From: Micrasema longulum
Taxonomy: Eukaryota; Arthropoda; Insecta; Trichoptera; Brachycentridae
Length of the DNA: 64,000 nucleotides
Assembly: GCA_022494885.1 (NCBI GenBank)
Contig: JAGVSM010003740.1
Span: 1 to 64,000 of the forward strand
Reading direction: 5' to 3'
Under the pieces are notes generated by a model. It was not told where the DNA came from, made no database searches, and saw only the letters and a program-made list of their open reading frames with translations. How positions within the stretch are numbered: position 1 is the stretch's first letter; the number at the start of each line of letters is the position of its first letter. Position numbers and translations under genes: made by a program. Positions 58,104-64,000 of the stretch are shown in pieces.

Positions 58104-58192
58104 AATGAGAGGTCATAAGCCCCGTATATGCCTAGACTGCTATATTACCTTCCATATAATGTTCTTCAACTCTGTTGTAATATGTTAAAATA

Positions 58193-59289
58193 TTTTTCTT
58201 TTTTTTTTTCTTACGAACATTTATCATATATTTATGTATGTAGGTAGCTCGAGTGTCATTACAGAGAGAATTGATTACATGTAATTAAAAAAATATTATA
58301 AAGGGATTTATCACTATCAAACCCTAATCCGTACCTACGTACGTAGATTGGCACCTAAAGCGTAAGACTGACCACCTTAGCTGCCTGTAACACATGATTG
58401 AGATACTCTGCATGTACTTTTCCAGTGCTTGATTTTTTGATAATGATGATGATAATCCCGCGTACTAATTAAGTTGAAACAGTATGAATCAACTGGTGGT
58501 TACTTGTAAAAGCAAACTTAAACATTTAAATAAAGCATTAAAACTTTAAAAATAAATAAAATTTAATACAAAATTCAAATAATTATTGATAGTAAATGTT
58601 AATAAATTTCAAATAACATTATTCTGCAGTAAACAAATTGTTTATCAGTAATAAAATTGAAATAAATATTTTTAAAACCACGCCAAATTATCAACTTAAA
58701 TAAATTGAGAGACTTGTGTTATTTTTTTATCGAATCAACACAAAAACATCGTAAAAATACGTGTATCCACGAATTAAATACAAATATTGAATTCTGATAA
58801 AAACATAAGTTATTTTACCTTGTCACGGGAAAAAACCAATGAAATCGTGTAAAAATAATTGGCACGTATTAAATTATTGATAAAGCAATCACTGTTATGT
58901 CGGCCGCGCTGTTTTTTTGAGTTTTTTCTGATTTTCAATGGTGGCTAAGCGCGGTAAAACTGCGAAAAAAACGGAAAATAAGTGACAGAACACAGAACGT
59001 ATACCGAACGCGGGAACAAAAAATGTACTGGGCTACCGACGTGAAGTTAGGCGAGCTTCTATCGAATGACGGTAGAGGCGCACGCATCTAGTTTATATAA
59101 TAAGGTAGGTAAGTACTCGAACTAAATTCAGTACTTACTTTCGGTTCGATATTTAAAAAAACGTATTTGAAACCATTTTGGACACGAAAAACTAAATTCA
59201 AAATACAGTCGAACTTTTTTAGATTCGAATTAAGTAATCTAATTATTAAAAAATCAGTTTCGACATTCAATGGACACATTTAAAAATCA
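58193..59289. other. Unassigned, with a possible short exon near 58936
   Basis: At 58936 an ATG opens MVAKRGKTAKKTENK then stops; the local sequence (58890-59090) is GC-richer and CG-bearing, and AGCGCG|GTAAAA could be a donor. This is weak evidence for a first exon or promoter. A TC(A)GACATT frame (59088-59279) has no motif. Confidence 0.2.
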
Positions 59290-60035
59290 TTCAGGAATTA
59301 TTTATTTATTAACGGACAATGTCCATGTATACAATTTATAAGGTTTAAATATTACAATAAAAGAATAGTTTAAAACATTTAAAAAAAAAAAAAGAAAGAA
59401 GCATTGACAAACATAAGGGACATCGAGACAAGATCTGGACTATTTATTTAGTGCTCGTTTAAATCGTTGTAAACTTAAACCAAAAAAGTCCAGATCTTGT
59501 CTTGAGTTAACAATACGACAAAGACGGGTCATTGGAGAATTTAGGCCATAGTTTGTTCTATGCTGATCGATGAACAGTACTTCATTGTTTCTCAATCTAC
59601 GAGTCGGAATATTGAATTTGACTTGTCCCAGTAATGATGGAACATCGATTATACCATTTAGTATGTCGAACATATATATGGAGTCAATATTAGTTCTACG
59701 TTTTTGTAGACTAGAAATATTTAACATTGACTCTATTTCAGCATAAGAATAATTATCTCTCTCTAGTCCAAGCATTCATGCTATTTTTCGAAGCAATTGA
59801 CATAGAATGGAGACCAGACCACTGAGGCATATTCAAGAAGAGGGCGAACAGTTGAGCAATAAAGAGTTTTGATTGTACGGACATTAGTAAAATCAGAGGA
59901 TATTCTGTTAATGAAGCCAAGTAATTTCAGTGATTTATTTACTGTATTATCTATATGCTCGTTGTATGTCAGTTTATAATCCAAAACAACTCCTAAATCT
60001 CTGATGGACTTGACTACATCAATTTTGGACTACAT
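59290..60035 (-). mobile_element. Jockey/CR1-like LINE 3' fragment (family of 56537)
   Basis: Minus strand: MDYKLTYNEHIDNTVNKSLK, LLGFINRISSDFTNVRTIKT, LYCSTVRPLLEYASVVWSP, then NYSYAEIESMLNISSLQKRR and RRLRNNEVLFIDQHRTNYG. Tail ATTTATTTATTAACGG at 59298. The fragment ends abruptly at 60035 with a short local duplication of GACTACATCAATTTT. Confidence 0.88.
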
Positions 60036-60735
60036 CAATTTTTTTCATCTAGACACATTTATGGAATAATTGGGTTTCTTTGTTTGTCCGGGATAAAAAA
60101 TATAGTTTTTTATTTAGTCGTTGATTAATCATGTATAAATATAAAGTATACATTTATATATATTTTTAACAAACAAAATTAACGAAAGTTGTTTTCTAAT
60201 AGCTGGACGAGATAAACTACATTCTAATCAAAAGTATTCGGTGACATCTGTGAGGAATTGAACGTTGAAACAATTAGTTGATTGAACTAAATATAAAACC
60301 CCCGGGTCATTATTAAATTGAGCGGAACTAGACCGATTACCGTTCTGAAATAGTTTTAAAAATAACAACAAAATGGCGTCCAAATTCGAGGACCAATCAC
60401 ATTTAACGGAAACAATACAGTAATTAGGTACCGGAGCAAACCACTAAGGGGCCGGTACTTCCGTTCACATGCCAACAAAGTGAAAATATGGTTATTAAAG
60501 GGATATTAAGGCTCCATAAATAATTGTGATCATTATCATAGCTTGTCAGTACTCTAGGGTGTAATACAAAACTTTAAATAATGCAAATACACAAGATTTA
60601 ACTGTAACAAATAAATATAAAAAAGTAGGTTCGTACAAATAAAAAAAATAAAAAATTATAATACACGAATTGTTAATTTATGTACCGGTTATGGGTTGAC
60701 CGCCTCATCTATAACAACAAACCATCACGTTGTTT
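60036..60735. other. Unassigned
   Basis: No motif recognised; AAAATGGCGTCCAAATTCGA at 60370 opens only a few codons. Confidence 0.3.
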
Positions 60736-60737
60736 CC

Positions 60738-61530
60738 CCGTAAGGGTAGGCAGAGAGGATAGAACGCCACATCACCCTATCTTTGCATACAGATCTTGCT
60801 TCCTTTACATTCATACATCTTCTCATGCACGCGCGCCGATTACTCCAACTTTTGACATATCCGTCTTCAAGTATTTGTTAGATTTGGTCATGCCATGTCT
60901 TTATCGGTCTTCCTCTATTTCTGTATTCAACAACATTCGCATTGTAAACATTCTTAGACGTTTTTTCGCTGCCCCTTCGCTCTACATGTCTAAACCAGCG
61001 TAGAGCCCTTTCTTGATTTTGTCGATAATGCTTATCTCAGCCTTGCATATTGTACGGATTTCAACAATTGTGCATCGATTGTACATAGTTTTATCACACA
61101 TTCTCCCAAGAGATCGTATTTCGACAGCATTCAGCCTACTTTCATCCCTGTTTTTCCAAGTCCATACTTCGCTCTTATACACCAGGACTAGGACCAGGAC
61201 TCCGTTGTGAACGGCTAATTTTGCCTCTTGAGACAAACATTTATTTGCCTAGGTTGATTTAAGTGCACCGTTCACTCTGTTCCCGGCACTCACCCTCCTT
61301 TCAATATCTTTCTCGGTCATTCCATCCCTAGTAAACATACTTCCCAGATACACAAATTCCTCTACTTGTTTGAGTATACCATTCACGGTAATTTCACATT
61401 TAGTCATACTATCATTTCTTTCAAAAACCATCACATTCGATTAATTGACATTCTTCAGAAAATCGCTTCCCTTGCATACATCGTAGACTTTTGTTACCAA
61501 GAATTGCAGTTCCTCCTTGTTGTGTTGTGT
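60738..61530 (-). mobile_element. RTE-type LINE fragment (family of 41626)
   Basis: Minus strand: [56 protein letters not shown], then [16 protein letters not shown] and [20 protein letters not shown], ending at the reverse of CTCTCTGCCTACCCTTACGG (60741-60760). Frameshifts near 61245 and 60985. Confidence 0.9.
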
Positions 61531-64000
61531 TTAAATATAATAAACAAAAATACGATTAATAATATTAAATAACACAAACGTTATTATGACAACTAAAAAC
61601 GTCTTTAAATAAATTTGTTATCTGTTTGTCCCTAAATGAGTTTTTTTTTTTAAAAACTCCTTGGGAATATTGTATATAATTATGTATAATATGTTTTCAA
61701 TTTAATAAAAAAAATAAAAAAAACTATTTTTAAGTGTTTATATTATTTCAAATCCTGCGTAAATTATTATTATATCTAACGTTTTATTTACTGTGGTTGC
61801 TTGTATCCTAAGTTACTTATTTATACTCATGTAAAATAATTTACATAGACATAATACCGCATAGTATTAAATTAAGATTCACATTTGTTATTTGTAAGTA
61901 AAAAAATTCATGTGATTTTATTTACAGCCTTAAAAAATCACAAAGTAACTGTTTCAAATATTCATTGTTTTAAATAAATAACTGTTTGAAAAGCGCCGAG
62001 CCGACTGGTTTAAAAATGATTGCATTCTGATATCCGAACGCTTCCCCCAGCAAACAATATTCCTCTGACAGGTCAGAGTCAATATCCAAGCTTTTATTTT
62101 AATGTTTGTATTCTTATTTCTGCCATTTTTCAAATTGCAGCAATGACGTATGGAACACAAGGTGCGCATCAAACGTCAACGCTAAGCTTTGCGCGGTAAA
62201 TAAAACAAAAATGGCAACACAACATCCGGGCGACTGCAGCGCCTCGTTGCAAATACATTCTTCATATGAAATGCTGTCAGATCGAACAGTGAGAACAAAA
62301 TGGCAGTGCTTTCACAGCTGTTTTTATTCAATCAGGATCAGGAGCGTTTAAAAAACAAACAAAACTGCTTTATTTGTTTGAATCGAAAGATATTTAAATC
62401 CAATTAAACATTGCTATGAGGATTGATGTTTTTTTTAAAATAACGGGTTGTTGTTACCATTGACGTAGATTTTAATAGACATCTTAGATTAATTTAAATA
62501 CCATCTATGACGAGCGCGCAATATGTGGCATTGAAATTAGTGGGTAATTTTCTTTGCATCCTTTCTTTTCGTCCCTTTCTTGCCTCCATTCCCTAACAGA
62601 CTTTCGTCGTAATCAGACGTGACGCTTCGAAGAATAATGCCATCGCGTGTGATAAGAAAATGTTTGAATTTAAATGAAGTTTTCTATCAAAAGCAGAACA
62701 TATTAGAAAGTATATCATATTATTCGTAAATATAATCAAATTATGTATAAATAATATCAAATTATAAATGAAACTATGCATAAATTACAAAAAAATAATC
62801 ATCGATAAAACACGTAGATAAGTATTTATGTTTTATGCACGGCTTTCTCAATTATTCAGAACATAAAAAAAAACACTCTAAAAATCAGTGTCATAACTAT
62901 GGTAACAAGTTGCTCAGGAATTTGAACTGAAAAAAATTGTAGATCTTTTTCACACATTATTGTCTAAATCCATTTTATATATCTTATCGGTATTCGTAGT
63001 ATGTGATATTACCCTATTTAGCTAGACAATGTGATACGTTAACATTTAAATATAGTAAAAATATTTCTTGCTTACGAAGAATGGACTTAACTCAACTTGA
63101 TTCTTGAAACTGCGACATTACTTTCAGACTCTTCGTCTCAATATAATTTTGGGAGTTCCTAATGCTTGAACACATTTCCTTTCGAGTAGAATGCAAAAAA
63201 GCGAGGCAAAATATTTTACGGCTGGCCCAAAATTATCATATTGCTGACACTTGAAGCACTCAGCTGATTGGAAGAGGAGAGAAAAATATCAAAAGGGAAC
63301 GTCATAAAACCCCAGAAATTCAGAGCGTATTTCATATTTGTCAGTGTCCATTTCGCCTTAAAGTTTATTCTTAAATTAAACGTGTATGGCTGGATAAAAT
63401 AACTAATTAAAAATATAAATACAACTAAAAAAATGACTGGATAACAAATAAATTGTTTTTTTACTGTAATATCTAATATCCATATTTTATGTGTCAAATC
63501 ATTTAAATATATTAGTACACATAGACATGCCCTGAGCCCTCAAAAATGATGACACTCAACTCATGCCCAAACGCTCAGTAAACCCAATGCGTATTTAGTC
63601 GTTCTTCGACCGCCAGCCAGGTGTGACATTTAGAATAGAAACCAAAATGCCTGCTTGTCTCATGAAAGCGTGTAAAAATCTTTCGAATAAACATCGTAAA
63701 AGGATATTGTTGCATTTCATTAGTAAATATTTATTCATGAGTGATTAACAAAGCTAGAAACAATAATTACTCAAATACAAATATATTTTTTTGTAAACGT
63801 CAAACTACGCCTAGCGGCACAATTGCGAAGCTCTCCCTAGTTACAGCGATGTATTATTAGATATACGGTTTTTAAAATATAATAAACGTGAGTAAATATT
63901 ATTTTTGCATTGCCCAAAATCTTGTTAAAAGAAATAAAAGGGTCAAAAGCTTAGTCGTAGTTCGACGTTTACAAAAAATAATATTTACATTTAAATATAT
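61531..64000. other. Unassigned right end, with a weak exon candidate at 62211-62288
   Basis: Mostly AT-rich. At 62211 ATGGCAACACAACATCCGGG opens MATQHPGDCSASLQIHSSYE MLSDRT, and GAACA|GTGAGA could be a donor; the local GC content is higher. No family is recognised. No other gene or repeat is supported to the window end. Confidence 0.2.

Larger units (their letters stand above)
56354..58192. mobile_element. Foldback-family copy 10, split by two LINEs
   Basis: Pieces 56354-56536 (centre), 57617-57690 (GTTCAAATATAGGCAGAATG G…CCAGCCAATGGA) and 58104-58192 (GAGGTCATAAGCCCCGTATA TGCCTAGACTG…GTTGTAATATGTTAA) are consecutive in intact copies. The LINEs at 56537-57616 and 57691-58103 lie in the two gaps. 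Confidence 0.85.

Noticed and set aside
1..64000. CRISPR array, phage-defence or other prokaryotic system
   Set aside because: No regularly spaced repeats, no operon structure and no bacterial-type ribosome sites; spliced conserved genes and LINEs show nuclear eukaryotic DNA.

Overview
This window reads as an AT-rich, intron-rich, transposon-dense insect nuclear genome segment. Lepidoptera is the most likely source. That is an inference from the two conserved genes, the mix of RTE, CR1/Jockey-like and RNase-H LINEs, the tRNA-headed SINEs, and Helitron ends of the CTAG type; no single sequence proves it. There are no operons, prokaryotic genes, CRISPR arrays, or intact tRNA or rRNA genes.

Two host genes are supported, both on the minus strand. 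(1) The 5' end of a germinal-centre-kinase-family MAP4K (MAP4K3/5, happyhour) has coding exon 1 at 7364-7474 and exon 2 at 2867-3067; the rest lies off the left edge. (2) A complete six-exon GTP cyclohydrolase I gene (GCH1, Punch in flies) spans 44797 down to 16366. The exons were joined by hand: every junction has GT/AG borders and compatible phase, giving a 972-nt CDS and a 323-residue protein with the zinc ligands in place. GCH1 makes dihydroneopterin triphosphate for tetrahydrobiopterin and pteridine pigment synthesis. The kinase belongs to a nutrient and stress signalling family. The two genes are neighbours but show no functional link.

Nearly everything else is mobile DNA. Left part (1-16000): LINE fragments, a maT (DD37D) transposase relic in the kinase intron, SINEs, and small MITEs including a TTAA-flanked piggyBac-like one. 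GCH1 introns (16500-44450): nested LINEs, RTE elements, palindromic MITEs, a duplicated 330-bp segment, and several copies of a foldback repeat family. Upstream of GCH1 (45000-64000): more foldback copies, a decayed mariner with both inverted repeats and TA duplication, two abutting non-autonomous Helitrons, a 706-bp foldback element, and LINE/RTE fragments.

The most distinctive material is the foldback family (about ten copies; a 13-bp target duplication in one, LINE or RTE insertions in others) and several nested insertions whose order can be read from exact target-site duplications or from the interrupted reading frame of the host element. I found no convincing novel functional system. The foldback family and the unclassified repeat pair at 38852 and 46872 are the best candidates for undescribed elements. 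All family assignments come from motif recognition by eye, without database searches.
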